Source: Variovorax sp. CF313 (GTDB taxonomy: Bacteria > Pseudomonadota > Gammaproteobacteria > Burkholderiales > Burkholderiaceae_C). Taken from it: a DNA stretch of 64,000 nt. The position numbers and the translations under genes were made by a program. Positions 48,161 through 57,216 of the stretch are shown piece after piece. The stretch is taken from assembly GCF_000282635.1 (NCBI RefSeq), contig NZ_AKIW01000018.1, positions 1-64,000 on the forward strand, written 5' to 3'. Numbering within the stretch: position 1 is the stretch's first letter; every line of letters begins with the position of its first letter. Below the pieces are notes generated by a model. The model did no database searches and was not told the DNA's origin. It saw only the letters and a list, made by a program, of their open reading frames with translations.

Positions 48161-48493
48161 ATGAACAAGATTCGCAAAGGCGACCAGGTCATCGTGTTGG
48201 CCGGTCGTGACAAGGGCAAGCGGGGCGTCATCTCGCTGCGCAAGGATGACTCGCACGTCGTCATCGAAGGCCTGAACCTCGTCAAGAAGCACACCAAGCC
48301 GAACCCGCTCAAGGGCACGACCGGTGGCATCGTCGAGAAGTCCATGCCCATTCACCAATCCAACGTGGCGATCTTCAATGCCGCGACCGGCAAGGCCGAT
48401 CGCGTGGGCATCAAGATCACCCAGGGTGCCGACGGCAAGCGCGTGGCTGTTCGCGTCTTCAAGTCGAGCGGCGACGAAATCAAGTTCGCCTAA
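48161..48493 (+). CDS. rplX: Ribosomal protein uL24
   Basis: A 110-residue protein with the KOW motif near the start ([20 protein letters not shown]). It is one of the first proteins to bind 23S rRNA during 50S assembly and sits near the tunnel exit. Gene order rplN-rplX-rplE is the standard spc order. Confidence 0.98.
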   Translation: MNKIRKGDQVIVLAGRDKGKRGVISLRKDDSHVVIEGLNLVKKHTKPNPLKGTTGGIVEKSMPIHQSNVAIFNAATGKADRVGIKITQGADGKRVAVRVFKSSGDEIKFA

Positions 48494-48504
48494 GAGGTAC
48501 TCAC

Positions 48505-49044
48505 ATGGCACGTCTCCAACAACACTATCGCGAAAAGATCGCGAAAGACCTGACGGAAAAGTTCGGCTACAAGTCGCCGATGCAGGTTCCGCGCCTCACC
48601 AAGATCACGCTCAACATGGGCGTGGGTGAGGCAGTCGCCGACAAGAAGGTTCTCGACAACGCTGTCGCCGACCTGACCAAGATCGCTGGCCAGAAGCCCG
48701 TGGTGACCAAGTCGAAGAAGGCCATTGCCGGCTTCAAGATTCGCGAAATGCAACCGATCGGCTGCATGGTCACGCTGCGCGGCGTTCAGATGTATGAATT
48801 CCTGGACCGTTTCGTGACCATCGCGCTGCCGCGCGTTCGTGACTTCCGCGGTATTTCGGGTCGTGCCTTCGACGGTCGTGGCAACTACAACATCGGCGTC
48901 AAGGAACAGATCATTTTCCCTGAGATCGAGTACGACAAGGTCGACGCCCTGCGCGGTCTCAATATCAGCATCACGACGACGGCCAAGACCGACGAAGAAG
49001 CCAAGGCTCTTCTCGCTGGTTTCCGTTTCCCGTTCAAGAACTGA
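48505..49044 (+). CDS. rplE: Ribosomal protein uL5
   Basis: A 179-residue protein, the same length as E. coli L5. It binds 5S rRNA in the central protuberance and touches S13. Typical segments are [11 protein letters not shown] near 33-43, [16 protein letters not shown] near 72, and [16 protein letters not shown] near 130 (in parts). It lies 11 bases after rplX. Confidence 0.98.
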   Translation: MARLQQHYREKIAKDLTEKFGYKSPMQVPRLTKITLNMGVGEAVADKKVLDNAVADLTKIAGQKPVVTKSKKAIAGFKIREMQPIGCMVTLRGVQMYEFLDRFVTIALPRVRDFRGISGRAFDGRGNYNIGVKEQIIFPEIEYDKVDALRGLNISITTTAKTDEEAKALLAGFRFPFKN

Positions 49045-49052
49045 GGCGAATC

Positions 49053-49358
49053 ATGGCAAAACAATCCCTGATCCAGCGCGAACTCAAGCGCGACAAGCTG
49101 GTTGCCAAGTTCGCTGCGAAGCACGCGGAACTGAAGGCGATCTCCAACGACGTGAAGAAGACCGACGAAGAGCGCGCTGCTGCCCGCCTGGGCCTGCAGA
49201 AGCTCCCGCGCAACGCGAACCCCACGCGTCAGCGCAACCGTTGCGAAATCACTGGTCGCCCCCGTGGCACCTTCCGTCAATTCGGTCTGGCTCGCGCCAA
49301 GATCCGTGAACTGGCCTTCGCTGGCGACATCCCCGGTGTCACCAAGGCCAGCTGGTAA
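49053..49358 (+). CDS. rpsN: Ribosomal protein uS14 (zinc-free form)
   Basis: A 101-residue S14 of the long form with only one cysteine, so it does not bind zinc, unlike the 61-residue paralogue. The C-terminal [21 protein letters not shown] (in parts) is typical. It acts in the 30S head. It lies 8 bases after rplE. Confidence 0.98.
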   Translation: MAKQSLIQRELKRDKLVAKFAAKHAELKAISNDVKKTDEERAAARLGLQKLPRNANPTRQRNRCEITGRPRGTFRQFGLARAKIRELAFAGDIPGVTKASW

Positions 49359-49378
49359 GCCAGGCAGGAGCAAACAAC

Positions 49379-49774
49379 ATGAGCATGAGTGATCCCATTG
49401 CCGACCTGCTGACGCGTATCCGTAACGCGCAGATGGTGGCGAAGCCCACCGTGTCGGTCCCGTCTTCCAAGGTGAAGGTCGCGATCGCACAAGTCCTGAA
49501 GGACGAAGGCTACATCGACGGCTTCCAGGTCAAGACCGAAGCCGGCAAGAGCGAACTTGAAATTGTTCTGAAGTACTACGCTGGCCGTCCGGTCATCGAG
49601 CGCATCGAGCGCGTGAGCCGCCCCGGCCTGCGCGTCTACAAGGCAAGCTCGTCCATTCCGCAAGTCCAGAACGGCCTCGGCGTTGCGATCGTCACGACCC
49701 CCCAGGGCGTGATGACCGACCGCAAGGCGCGCGCCACCGGTGTCGGCGGCGAAGTTCTGTGCTACGTCGCCTAA
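49379..49774 (+). CDS. rpsH: Ribosomal protein uS8
   Basis: A 131-residue S8 (start [18 protein letters not shown]). It binds the central domain of 16S rRNA, and in E. coli it also represses translation of the spc operon from a site near rplE. The ATG at 49379 gives the MSMxDPIAD start shared with E. coli; MSDPIAD two codons later is possible. The C-terminal [11 protein letters not shown] is typical. Confidence 0.98.
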   Translation: MSMSDPIADLLTRIRNAQMVAKPTVSVPSSKVKVAIAQVLKDEGYIDGFQVKTEAGKSELEIVLKYYAGRPVIERIERVSRPGLRVYKASSSIPQVQNGLGVAIVTTPQGVMTDRKARATGVGGEVLCYVA

Positions 49775-49798
49775 CCGAGACATCGAGGAGTCACTGAA

Positions 49799-50332
49799 AT
49801 GTCCCGAGTAGGAAAAATGCCGATCACCATCCCCGCTGGCGTGGATGTGTCGATCAAGGAAGACCAGATCAGCGTCAAGGGCACGGGCGGCACGCTCAAC
49901 CTCGCGCGCAATGCACTGGTCAAGATCGTCAGCAATGACGGCAAGCTGAATTTCGAACCCGCCAACGAATCGCGTGAAGCGAATGCGATGAGCGGCACGA
50001 TCCGCCAGCTGGTGAACAACATGGTGGTTGGCGTGACCAAGGGCTTCGAGAAGAAGCTCAACCTGGTCGGCGTCGGCTACAAGGCTGCAGCCTCCAACAA
50101 CAAGTTGAACCTGCAAGTCGGTTACTCGCACCCGGTCAACATCGACATGCCTCAAGGCATCACGGTGGCCACCGCGACCCCGACCGAAATCGTGATCAAG
50201 GGTGCTGACCGTCAGCGCGTTGGTCAAATCGCCGCTGAGATCCGCGCTGTTCGTCCGCCTGAGCCTTACAAGGGCAAGGGCATCCGTTATTCGGACGAGA
50301 AGATCGTGATCAAAGAGACCAAGAAGAAGTAA
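49799..50332 (+). CDS. rplF: Ribosomal protein uL6
   Basis: A 177-residue L6 with its two repeated domains ([17 protein letters not shown] at the start, [31 protein letters not shown] near 145-175 in parts). It lies near the sarcin-ricin loop and the L7/L12 stalk base. The length equals E. coli L6. A 24-base gap follows rpsH. Confidence 0.98.
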   Translation: MSRVGKMPITIPAGVDVSIKEDQISVKGTGGTLNLARNALVKIVSNDGKLNFEPANESREANAMSGTIRQLVNNMVVGVTKGFEKKLNLVGVGYKAAASNNKLNLQVGYSHPVNIDMPQGITVATATPTEIVIKGADRQRVGQIAAEIRAVRPPEPYKGKGIRYSDEKIVIKETKKK

Positions 50333-50343
50333 GGGGCAGCAAA

Positions 50344-50712
50344 ATGATGTTGACCAAAAAAGCACAGCGTCTTCGCCGCTCGCGCCAGACCCGCATCCGC
50401 ATCGCGACGCAGGGCGTGGCCCGTCTGACGGTGAACCGCACCAACCTGCACATCTACGCCACCGTCATCTCCGACGACGGCACCAAGGTGATTGCAACCG
50501 CATCGACGGCCGAAGCCGAAGTGCGTACCTCGCTCGGCGGTTCGGGCAAGGGCGGCAATGCCGCTGCTGCGACCGCCGTCGGCAAGCGCATCGCTGAAAA
50601 GGCGAAGGCTGCCGGCGTCGAGAAGGTCGCCTTCGACCGCGCAGGTTTTGCGTACCACGGCCGCGTCAAGGCGCTGGCCGAGGCGGCTCGCGAAGCCGGT
50701 CTGCAGTTCTAA
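50344..50712 (+). CDS. rplR: Ribosomal protein uL18
   Basis: A 122-residue L18, a 5S rRNA binder of the central protuberance. The N-terminal [10 protein letters not shown] and C-terminal [21 protein letters not shown] (in parts) are typical. Two ATGs stand in a row; the first (50344) is at the better distance (7 bases) from AAGGGG. Confidence 0.97.
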   Translation: MMLTKKAQRLRRSRQTRIRIATQGVARLTVNRTNLHIYATVISDDGTKVIATASTAEAEVRTSLGGSGKGGNAAAATAVGKRIAEKAKAAGVEKVAFDRAGFAYHGRVKALAEAAREAGLQF

Positions 50713-50730
50713 CCGGACACGAGATTCAAA

Positions 50731-51249
50731 ATGGCAAAGATTCAAGCAAGAACGCAGAACGAAGGCCCTGAAGACGGTTTGCGCGAGAAGATGATCGCGA
50801 TCAACCGCGTCACCAAGGTGGTGAAGGGTGGTCGTATCCTCGGTTTCGCAGCACTCACCGTCGTGGGCGACGGCGACGGCCGCGTCGGCATGGGCAAGGG
50901 CAAGTCGAAGGAAGTGCCTGCTGCAGTGCAGAAGGCAATGGAAGAAGCCCGTCGCAACCTGTTCAAGGCTCCGATCAAGAACGGCACGCTGCATCACCGC
51001 GTGACGGGTCACCATGGCGCCGCTTCGGTCGTCATGATCCCCGCCCCGAAGGGTACTGGCATCATCGCCGGCGGCCCGATGCGCGCCGTGTTCGAAGTCA
51101 TGGGCATCACCGACATCGTGGCCAAGAGCCATGGTTCGTCGAACCCCTACAACATGGTTCGCGCCACGCTCGACGGGTTGAAGAACTCGACGACCGCGTC
51201 CGATGTGGCTGCCAAGCGCGGCCTGACCGTCGAAGAAATCTTCGCCTGA
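50731..51249 (+). CDS. rpsE: Ribosomal protein uS5
   Basis: A 172-residue S5 with an N-terminal double-stranded RNA-binding fold ([39 protein letters not shown] in parts) and the C-terminal domain ([14 protein letters not shown]). It affects accuracy and is the site of spectinomycin-resistance changes in other bacteria; nothing unusual is seen here. Confidence 0.98.
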   Translation: MAKIQARTQNEGPEDGLREKMIAINRVTKVVKGGRILGFAALTVVGDGDGRVGMGKGKSKEVPAAVQKAMEEARRNLFKAPIKNGTLHHRVTGHHGAASVVMIPAPKGTGIIAGGPMRAVFEVMGITDIVAKSHGSSNPYNMVRATLDGLKNSTTASDVAAKRGLTVEEIFA

Positions 51250-51284
51250 GCGCAAGCTCTCGCAAGGCTGAAGGAAGCATTCAA

Positions 51285-51470
51285 ATGACGACGCAACAAC
51301 AAACCCTCAAGGTGCAACTGGTCAAGAGCCCGATTGGCACCAAGGAATCGCATCGCGCGACCGTGCGTGGCCTCGGCCTGCGCAAGCTCAACAGCGTGAG
51401 CGAGCTGCAGGACACCCCGGCGGTGCGCGGCATGATCAACAAGATCAGTTATCTGGTCAAGGTTCTGTAA
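51285..51470 (+). CDS. rpmD: Ribosomal protein uL30
   Basis: A 61-residue L30 with the core [29 protein letters not shown] (in parts), a single ferredoxin-like fold on the 50S. Some bacteria lack this protein; here it is complete and lies between rpsE and rplO as in E. coli. Confidence 0.97.
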   Translation: MTTQQQTLKVQLVKSPIGTKESHRATVRGLGLRKLNSVSELQDTPAVRGMINKISYLVKVL

Positions 51471-51481
51471 GAGAGACTGAT

Positions 51482-51913
51482 ATGGAACTCAATGGCATCA
51501 AGCCGGCAGCCGGCGCCAAGCACGCGAAGCGTCGCGTCGGCCGCGGTATCGGCTCCGGCATCGGCAAGACCGCAGGCCGCGGTCACAAGGGTCAGAAGTC
51601 GCGCGCAGGCGGTTTCCACAAGGTCGGCTTCGAAGGCGGTCAAATGCCGCTGCAGCGTCGCCTGCCGAAGCGTGGCTTCAAGTCGCACCTGCTGAAGTTC
51701 AACGCCGAAGTCACGCTGACTGCCCTCGAGCAGCTCGGTCTGGCTGAAGTGGATGTCCTGGCGCTGAAGCAAGCCGGCCTCGTGGGCCAGCTCGCCAAGG
51801 TCGTCAAGGTCGTCAAGACCGGTGAACTCACCAAGGCCGTCAAGCTGACGGGCGTGGGCGCAACGGCTGGCGCCAAGGCTGCTATCGAAGCGGCCGGCGG
51901 CAGCATCGCCTGA
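51482..51913 (+). CDS. rplO: Ribosomal protein uL15
   Basis: A 143-residue L15 with the Gly/Arg/Lys-rich N-terminal tail ([22 protein letters not shown], in parts) that runs into 23S rRNA, and a C-terminal globular part. It is 11 bases after rpmD and 27 bases before secY. Confidence 0.98.
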   Translation: MELNGIKPAAGAKHAKRRVGRGIGSGIGKTAGRGHKGQKSRAGGFHKVGFEGGQMPLQRRLPKRGFKSHLLKFNAEVTLTALEQLGLAEVDVLALKQAGLVGQLAKVVKVVKTGELTKAVKLTGVGATAGAKAAIEAAGGSIA

Positions 51914-51940
51914 TCACCATCGGACTGAAAGAAGTTCTTC

Positions 51941-53254
51941 GTGGCAACTAACGCGGCAACGATCGCAAAAACAGGCAAGTTCGGCGACCTCCGTCGTCGG
52001 CTCGTCTTTTTGCTGCTCGCGCTCGTGGTCTACCGGATTGGCGCGCACATTCCTGTGCCGGGTATCAACCCGGACCAGCTGGCGGCGTTGTTCCAGGGCC
52101 AGCAGGGCGGCATTCTGAGCCTGTTCAACATGTTCTCGGGCGGTGCGCTGTCGCGCTTCACCGTGTTCGCGTTGGGGATCATGCCGTACATCTCGGCGTC
52201 GATCATCATGCAGCTGATGACCTACGTGCTTCCGACCTTCGAGCAATTGAAGAAGGAAGGCGAGGCCGGCCGCCGCAAGATCACGCAGTACACGCGCTAC
52301 GGCGCGCTGGGTCTGGCACTGTTCCAGTCGTTCAGCATCGCAGTGGCCCTCGAGTCGTCGGCCGGTCTGGTCATCGCCCCCGGTTTCGGCTTCCGCCTGA
52401 CCGCCATGGTGAGCCTGACGGCAGGTTCGATGTTCCTGATGTGGCTCGGCGAACAGATCACCGAGCGCGGCCTGGGCAACGGCATCTCGATCCTGATCTT
52501 TGCAGGTATCGCGGCCGGTTTGCCCAACGCCATCGGCGGCCTGGCTTCGCTGGTGACGACCGGTGCGATGAATCCGATCATTGCGCTCTTCATCATCGCT
52601 GTCGTGGTGCTGGTCACCTACTTCGTGGTGTTCGTGGAACGCGGCCAGCGCAAGATCCTCGTGAACTATGCGCGGCGCCAGGTCGGCAACAAGGTCTATG
52701 GCGGCCAATCGTCGCACCTGCCCTTGAAGCTGAACATGGCCGGTGTGATTCCGCCGATCTTCGCTTCGTCGATCATCCTGCTGCCCGCAACGGTGGTTGG
52801 CTGGTTCAGCACCGGTGAAGGCGGTTTCCGCTGGATCAAGGACGTTGCCGGCGCACTGCGTCCTGGCGAGCCGATCTACGTGCTGTTGTATGCTGCCGCG
52901 ATCGTTTTCTTCTGCTTCTTCTACACGGCACTCGTGTTCAACAGCAAGGAAACGGCCGACAACCTGAAGAAGAGTGGTGCATTCATTCCTGGCATTCGCC
53001 CGGGTGACCAGACCGCTCGCTATATCGACAAGATTCTGGTTCGCCTGACGTTGGCCGGCGCGGTGTACATCACCTTCGTCTGCCTGCTGCCCGAGTTCCT
53101 GATCCTGAAGTACAACGTGCCGTTCTACTTCGGTGGTACCTCCCTGCTGATCATCGTGGTCGTCACGATGGACTTCATGGCCCAGGTGCAAAACTACATG
53201 ATGTCCCAGCAGTACGAATCGCTGCTGAAGAAGGCGAACTTCAAGACATCGTAG
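51941..53254 (+). CDS. secY: Protein translocase subunit SecY
   Basis: A 437-residue channel subunit with ten transmembrane helices. The N-terminal [25 protein letters not shown] (in parts), the plug-region [27 protein letters not shown] and the late [13 protein letters not shown] loop are all typical. It starts with GTG. It forms the SecYEG pore for export and membrane insertion. In several betaproteobacteria infA follows; here the next gene is rpmJ, 64 bases on. Confidence 0.98.
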   Translation: MATNAATIAKTGKFGDLRRRLVFLLLALVVYRIGAHIPVPGINPDQLAALFQGQQGGILSLFNMFSGGALSRFTVFALGIMPYISASIIMQLMTYVLPTFEQLKKEGEAGRRKITQYTRYGALGLALFQSFSIAVALESSAGLVIAPGFGFRLTAMVSLTAGSMFLMWLGEQITERGLGNGISILIFAGIAAGLPNAIGGLASLVTTGAMNPIIALFIIAVVVLVTYFVVFVERGQRKILVNYARRQVGNKVYGGQSSHLPLKLNMAGVIPPIFASSIILLPATVVGWFSTGEGGFRWIKDVAGALRPGEPIYVLLYAAAIVFFCFFYTALVFNSKETADNLKKSGAFIPGIRPGDQTARYIDKILVRLTLAGAVYITFVCLLPEFLILKYNVPFYFGGTSLLIIVVVTMDFMAQVQNYMMSQQYESLLKKANFKTS

Positions 53255-53318
53255 GGCTGTGTTGCAGTATTGAGTCCGGGCGGTAGACCGCCACGTTAAA
53301 CAGTTTTAGGAGAATGAA

Positions 53319-53432
53319 ATGAGAGTTTCGGCTTCGGTCAAAACCATCTGCCGTAATTGCAAGGTCATCCGCCGTAAAGGTGTGGTGCGTGTGATTTGCA
53401 CCGACCCGCGCCACAAGCAGCGCCAGGGTTGA
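53319..53432 (+). CDS. rpmJ: Ribosomal protein bL36 (zinc-binding form)
   Basis: A 37-residue protein too short for most ORF cut-offs ([19 protein letters not shown].., ATG at 53319, TGA at 53430-53432). It has the C-x2-C-x12-C-x4-H zinc set (Cys11, Cys14, Cys27, His32). It is preceded by TAGGAG. It belongs to the 50S subunit. Confidence 0.97.
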   Translation: MRVSASVKTICRNCKVIRRKGVVRVICTDPRHKQRQG

Positions 53433-53455
53433 TTGAAGAGTATTAGAGGACGCAC

Positions 53456-53821
53456 ATGGCACGTATTGCTGGCATCAACATTCCGCCGCACAAGCACGCT
53501 GAAATCGGCCTGACCGCCATCTTCGGCATCGGTCGCACCCGCGCCCGTCAGATCTGCGAAGCGAGCGGCATCGAATATTCGAAGAAGATCAAGGATCTGA
53601 CCGACGCCGATCTCGAGAAGATCCGCGACCAGATCGCTCTGTTCACCATCGAAGGCGATCTGCGTCGCGAGACGACGATGAACATCAAGCGTTTGATGGA
53701 CATCGGCTGCTATCGCGGCTTCCGTCACCGTCGCGGCCTGCCGATGCGCGGCCAGCGCACGCGCACCAATGCCCGCACCCGCAAGGGTCCGCGCAAGGCA
53801 GCGCAGTCCCTGAAGAAATAA
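53456..53821 (+). CDS. rpsM: Ribosomal protein uS13
   Basis: A 121-residue S13, a 30S head protein that contacts L5 and P-site tRNA. It begins [20 protein letters not shown] and ends in a basic tail ([19 protein letters not shown], in parts). It is the first gene of the alpha-operon set and lies 23 bases after rpmJ. Confidence 0.98.
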   Translation: MARIAGINIPPHKHAEIGLTAIFGIGRTRARQICEASGIEYSKKIKDLTDADLEKIRDQIALFTIEGDLRRETTMNIKRLMDIGCYRGFRHRRGLPMRGQRTRTNARTRKGPRKAAQSLKK

Positions 53822-53833
53822 GGATAGACAAGC

Positions 53834-54238
53834 ATGGCTAAAGCACCTGCAAACAACGCCGCACAGCGCGTTCGCAAGAAGGTTCGCAAGAACGTTGCGG
53901 ACGGCATCGCCCACGTGCATGCCTCGTTCAACAACACCATCATCACGATCACCGATCGCCAGGGCAATGCCCTGTCGTGGGCTTCGTCGGGTGGCCAGGG
54001 CTTCAAGGGCTCGCGCAAGTCGACCCCGTTCGCTGCGCAGGTCGCTTCCGAAGTGGCCGGCCGTGCTGCTGTCGAACAAGGTATCAAGAACCTCGACGTC
54101 GAGATCAAGGGCCCGGGCCCCGGTCGCGAATCGTCGGTGCGCGCACTGGCTGCGCTCGGCATCCGGATCAATTCCATTGCCGACGTGACGCCCGTTCCGC
54201 ACAACGGCTGCCGTCCCCAGAAGCGTCGCCGCATCTGA
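53834..54238 (+). CDS. rpsK: Ribosomal protein uS11
   Basis: A 134-residue S11 of the 30S platform with [37 protein letters not shown] and the C-terminal [12 protein letters not shown] (in parts). Its start follows rpsM by 12 bases. A terminator hairpin begins 15 bases after its stop, so the downstream rpsD-rpoA-rplQ part may be expressed partly separately. Confidence 0.98.
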   Translation: MAKAPANNAAQRVRKKVRKNVADGIAHVHASFNNTIITITDRQGNALSWASSGGQGFKGSRKSTPFAAQVASEVAGRAAVEQGIKNLDVEIKGPGPGRESSVRALAALGIRINSIADVTPVPHNGCRPQKRRRI

Positions 54239-54253
54239 TCGTCAGTCCGCAAG

Positions 54254-54293
54254 GCGCAGCCGGCTTTGAATAGCGGCTGCGCATTTGTTTTTT
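54254..54293 (+). terminator. Intrinsic terminator/attenuator between rpsK and rpsD
   Basis: Perfect 9-bp stem GCGCAGCCG/CGGCTGCGC, 11-base loop, then ATTTGTTTTTT. It is a canonical Rho-independent terminator inside an operon that E. coli transcribes through. The 75 bases after it before the rpsD GTG may hold a promoter; I see no strong one. Confidence 0.8.
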
Positions 54294-54368
54294 ATCTAAG
54301 CCCACCGCCACTCGCGTTTCGCAAGTGGCTCCCGCAGGCAACTGCGGCAGATACACAAAGGAAGAATC

Positions 54369-54992
54369 GTGGCACGTTACCTCGGCCCCAAGGCCAAACT
54401 TTCCCGCCGTGAAGGCACCGACCTGTTCCTGAAGAGCGCCCGCCGTTCGATCCAGGACAAGGCCAAGTTCGACTCCAAGCCCGGCCAGCACGGTCGCACC
54501 TCGGGTCAGCGCACTTCCGACTACGGCCTGCAACTGCGTGAAAAGCAGAAGGTCAAGCGCATGTACGGCGTGCTCGAAAAGCAATTCCGCCGCTACTTCG
54601 AAGAAGCCGATCGCCGCCGTGGCAACACCGGCGCCAACCTGCTGTTCATCCTCGAATCGCGCCTGGACAACGTCGTCTACCGCATGGGCTTCGGCTCGAC
54701 CCGCGCTGAAGCACGCCAGCTCGTGTCGCACAAGGCGATCACGGTGAACGGCCAGTCGGTCAACATCCCGTCGTACCTGGTCAAGACCGGTGACGTGATC
54801 GCCGTGCGCGACAAGTCCAAGAAGCAGAACCGCATTGTCGAAGCGCTGCAACTCGCCCAGCAAGTCGGTATCCCGGCTTGGGTCGATGTGAATGCCGACA
54901 AGGCCGAAGGCACGTTCAAGAAGGTGCCCGATCGCGACGAATTCGCAGCCGACATCAACGAATCGCTGATCGTCGAACTGTATTCGCGTTGA
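54369..54992 (+). CDS. rpsD: Ribosomal protein uS4
   Basis: A 207-residue S4 with the S4 RNA-binding domain near 97-160 ([31 protein letters not shown], in parts). It starts 30S assembly by binding the 16S 5' domain, and in E. coli represses the alpha operon. It starts with GTG after a 130-base gap. Confidence 0.98.
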   Translation: MARYLGPKAKLSRREGTDLFLKSARRSIQDKAKFDSKPGQHGRTSGQRTSDYGLQLREKQKVKRMYGVLEKQFRRYFEEADRRRGNTGANLLFILESRLDNVVYRMGFGSTRAEARQLVSHKAITVNGQSVNIPSYLVKTGDVIAVRDKSKKQNRIVEALQLAQQVGIPAWVDVNADKAEGTFKKVPDRDEFAADINESLIVELYSR

Positions 54993-55134
54993 TTTTTTCT
55001 ACCCGCACCCGCCCTTCGGCGCGTGCGGGAGATTGTTATTGTTGTTCACGTTCCTGCTCCGCGCTTCGTCGCGGATCAGGTGCTTCACCAGCCTTACCGG
55101 TGTAACGAGCCGGGGGTATTGAGAGGAAGTCTGC

Positions 55135-56124
55135 ATGCAAACCACCCTGCTGAAACCCAAGACCATTCAGGTCGAGCAACTTGCGGCCAACAAGGCCAAG
55201 GTGACGCTCGAGCCTTTCGAGCGCGGCTATGGCCACACGCTCGGCAACGCGCTGCGTCGCGTTCTGCTGTCGTCCATGGTGGGCTACTCGGCCACCGAAG
55301 TCACGATCGCCGGCGTTCTGCATGAGTACTCGTCGATCGACGGCGTGCAGGAAGATGTCGTCAACATCCTGCTGAATCTCAAGGGCGTGGTGTTCAAGCT
55401 CCACAACCGCGACGAAGTCACGCTGAGCCTGCGCAAGGACGGCGAAGGTCCGGTCCTGGCATCGGACATCCAGACCCCGCACGACGTCGAGATCATCAAC
55501 CCCGACCACGTGATCGCGCACCTGTCGCAAGGCGGCAAGCTCGACATGCAGATCAAGGTTGAAAAGGGTCGCGGCTACGTGCCCGGCACGATGCGCCGCT
55601 ACGCCGACGAGCCGACCAAGTCGATCGGCCGCATCGTCCTGGACGCCTCGTTCTCGCCGGTCAAGCGCGTGAGCTACACGGTCGAAAGCGCCCGTGTCGA
55701 ACAGCGTACCGACCTGGACAAGCTGCTGGTCGAAATCGAGACCAACGGTGCGATCACCGCCGAAGATGCCGTGCGCGCTTCGGCTAAAATCCTGGTCGAA
55801 CAGCTCGCCGTGTTTGCGCAGCTCGAAGGCGGCGAACTCGCTGCATTCGATGCACCCGCACCGCGCAGCGCACAGCAATTCGATCCGATCCTGCTGCGCC
55901 CTGTCGACGAACTCGAACTGACGGTGCGTTCGGCCAACTGCCTGAAGGCCGAAAACATCTACTACATCGGTGATCTGATCCAGCGCACCGAAAACGAGCT
56001 GCTCAAGACCCCGAACCTGGGTCGCAAGTCGCTCAACGAAATCAAGGAAGTGCTCGCCTCGCGCGGCCTGACCTTGGGCATGAAGCTCGAAAGCTGGCCG
56101 CCGGCCGGTCTCGACAAGCGTTGA
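55135..56124 (+). CDS. rpoA: RNA polymerase alpha subunit
   Basis: A 329-residue alpha subunit, the same length as in E. coli. Residues 1-235 are the assembly domain ([21 protein letters not shown] near 33-53 in parts), and 250-325 are the DNA- and activator-binding domain ([37 protein letters not shown]). It follows rpsD after 142 bases that contain a CCCGCAC/GTGCGGG hairpin. Confidence 0.98.
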   Translation: MQTTLLKPKTIQVEQLAANKAKVTLEPFERGYGHTLGNALRRVLLSSMVGYSATEVTIAGVLHEYSSIDGVQEDVVNILLNLKGVVFKLHNRDEVTLSLRKDGEGPVLASDIQTPHDVEIINPDHVIAHLSQGGKLDMQIKVEKGRGYVPGTMRRYADEPTKSIGRIVLDASFSPVKRVSYTVESARVEQRTDLDKLLVEIETNGAITAEDAVRASAKILVEQLAVFAQLEGGELAAFDAPAPRSAQQFDPILLRPVDELELTVRSANCLKAENIYYIGDLIQRTENELLKTPNLGRKSLNEIKEVLASRGLTLGMKLESWPPAGLDKR

Positions 56125-56215
56125 TTTGAATTTTTGAATTTGGCCCCTGAAAGGGCCAGTGCACCGGGCAGTACCTGACACGGCTGCCTGTTTTTATAAA
56201 GTAAAGGAAAGCACC

Positions 56216-56614
56216 ATGCGTCACGGACACGGACTCCGCAAACTCAACCGCACCAGCTCGCACCGCCTCGCGATGCTGCAGAACATGATGAATTCGCTCA
56301 TCGAGCACGAAGTCATCAAGACCACGGTCCCCAAGGCCAAGGAACTGCGCCGCGTCATCGAACCGATGATCACGCTCGCCAAGAAGCCCACGCTCGCCAA
56401 TAAGCGCCTGGCCTTCGACCGCCTGCGCAGCCGCGACAGCGTCGTCAAGCTCTTCGGCGAACTCGGCCCGCGTTTCGCAGCGCGTCCGGGCGGCTACACC
56501 CGCATCCTGAAGATGGGTTTCCGCGTGGGCGACAATGCCCCGATGGCGCTCGTCGAACTGGTCGACCGTGCTGAAATTAAAGAAGAAGCAGCCGAGCAAA
56601 GCGCTGCAGAATAA
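56216..56614 (+). CDS. rplQ: Ribosomal protein bL17
   Basis: A 132-residue L17 ([20 protein letters not shown], the universal start). It lies on the 50S solvent side near the tunnel exit. It closes the alpha operon; the initiator tRNA gene begins 18 bases later, so it may be on the same transcript. A weak GGCAG/CTGCC hairpin with a short T-run precedes it. Confidence 0.98.
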   Translation: MRHGHGLRKLNRTSSHRLAMLQNMMNSLIEHEVIKTTVPKAKELRRVIEPMITLAKKPTLANKRLAFDRLRSRDSVVKLFGELGPRFAARPGGYTRILKMGFRVGDNAPMALVELVDRAEIKEEAAEQSAAE

Positions 56615-56632
56615 GTTATAATTCCATCTTGC

Positions 56633-56709
<77 letters not shown>

Positions 56710-56713
56710 ATTT

Positions 56714-56750
56714 AAAAGGCCCTTTGAATTTCAAAGGGCCTTTTTTCTTT
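56714..56750. terminator. Intrinsic terminator after tRNA-fMet
   Basis: 14-bp perfect stem from AAAAGGCCCTTTGA to TCAAAGGGCCTTTT with a 3-base loop and six T in a row. It begins 5 bases after the tRNA CCA end and ends the alpha operon/tRNA transcript. Confidence 0.92.
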
Positions 56751-56762
56751 TGTCGGTGAATT

Positions 56763-56792
56763 AAAAAATGCCCTCTCGAAGAGGGCATTTTT
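56763..56792. terminator. Intrinsic terminator of the minus-strand aromatic operon
   Basis: 13-bp perfect stem AAAAATGCCCTCT/AGAGGGCATTTTT with loop CGA. Read on the minus strand it ends in six T, 26 bases past the stop of the RidA-like gene. It is also active-looking on the plus strand, giving two terminators back to back. Confidence 0.88.
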
Positions 56793-56817
56793 ATTTCCGC
56801 CGGCCATTGCCGCCCAA

Positions 56818-57216
56818 TCAGTCGGGAATGACTGCCGTGACTTCGATTTCCACCTTCGCGCGGTGCTCGACCAGCGCCGCCACCTGCACGCAGGTCATGG
56901 CCGGGAAGTTGCGGCCCATGGCATCGCGATAGACGGGGCCGAGCTCGGAGAGCCGGCGGCTGTATTCGTCGCGGTCCGTCACGTACCAGGTCATGCGCAC
57001 CATGTGCTCGGGGCCCGCGCCGCCTGCGCGCAACACCTCGGCAATGTTGCGCAGTGCCTGGCCGCATTGCTCGATGAAGTCGTCCGACTCGAACTGCTGT
57101 TGTGCGTTCCAGCCGATCTGGCCGCCGACGAACAGCATCGTGCCGCGTGCAGCGACACCGTTTGCATAGCCCTTGGGAGGCAGCCAGCCTTCAGGCTGCA
57201 GGAGTTTGTTGATCAT
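56818..57216 (-). CDS. RidA-family enamine/imine deaminase-like protein
   Basis: A 132-residue YjgF/YER057c/UK114-type protein: GYANGVAARGTMLFVGGQIGW near 16-36, the CGQALRNIAEVLRAGG helix, and the C-terminal FPAMTCVQVAALVEHRAKVEIEVTAV (in parts) with the Arg and Glu that line the RidA site. RidA proteins hydrolyse enamines and imines. It is last in the aromatic operon and overlaps the ligase gene by ATGA. An enamine intermediate of 2-aminobenzoyl-CoA breakdown is a natural substrate, but that is inference. Confidence 0.9.
   Translation of the reverse strand: MINKLLQPEGWLPPKGYANGVAARGTMLFVGGQIGWNAQQQFESDDFIEQCGQALRNIAEVLRAGGAGPEHMVRMTWYVTDRDEYSRRLSELGPVYRDAMGRNFPAMTCVQVAALVEHRAKVEIEVTAVIPD

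Noticed and set aside
55005..55030. Terminator between rpsD and rpoA
   Set aside because: There is a CCCGCAC/GTGCGGG hairpin, but no T-run follows it; the T-run before it is on the wrong side for plus-strand termination.
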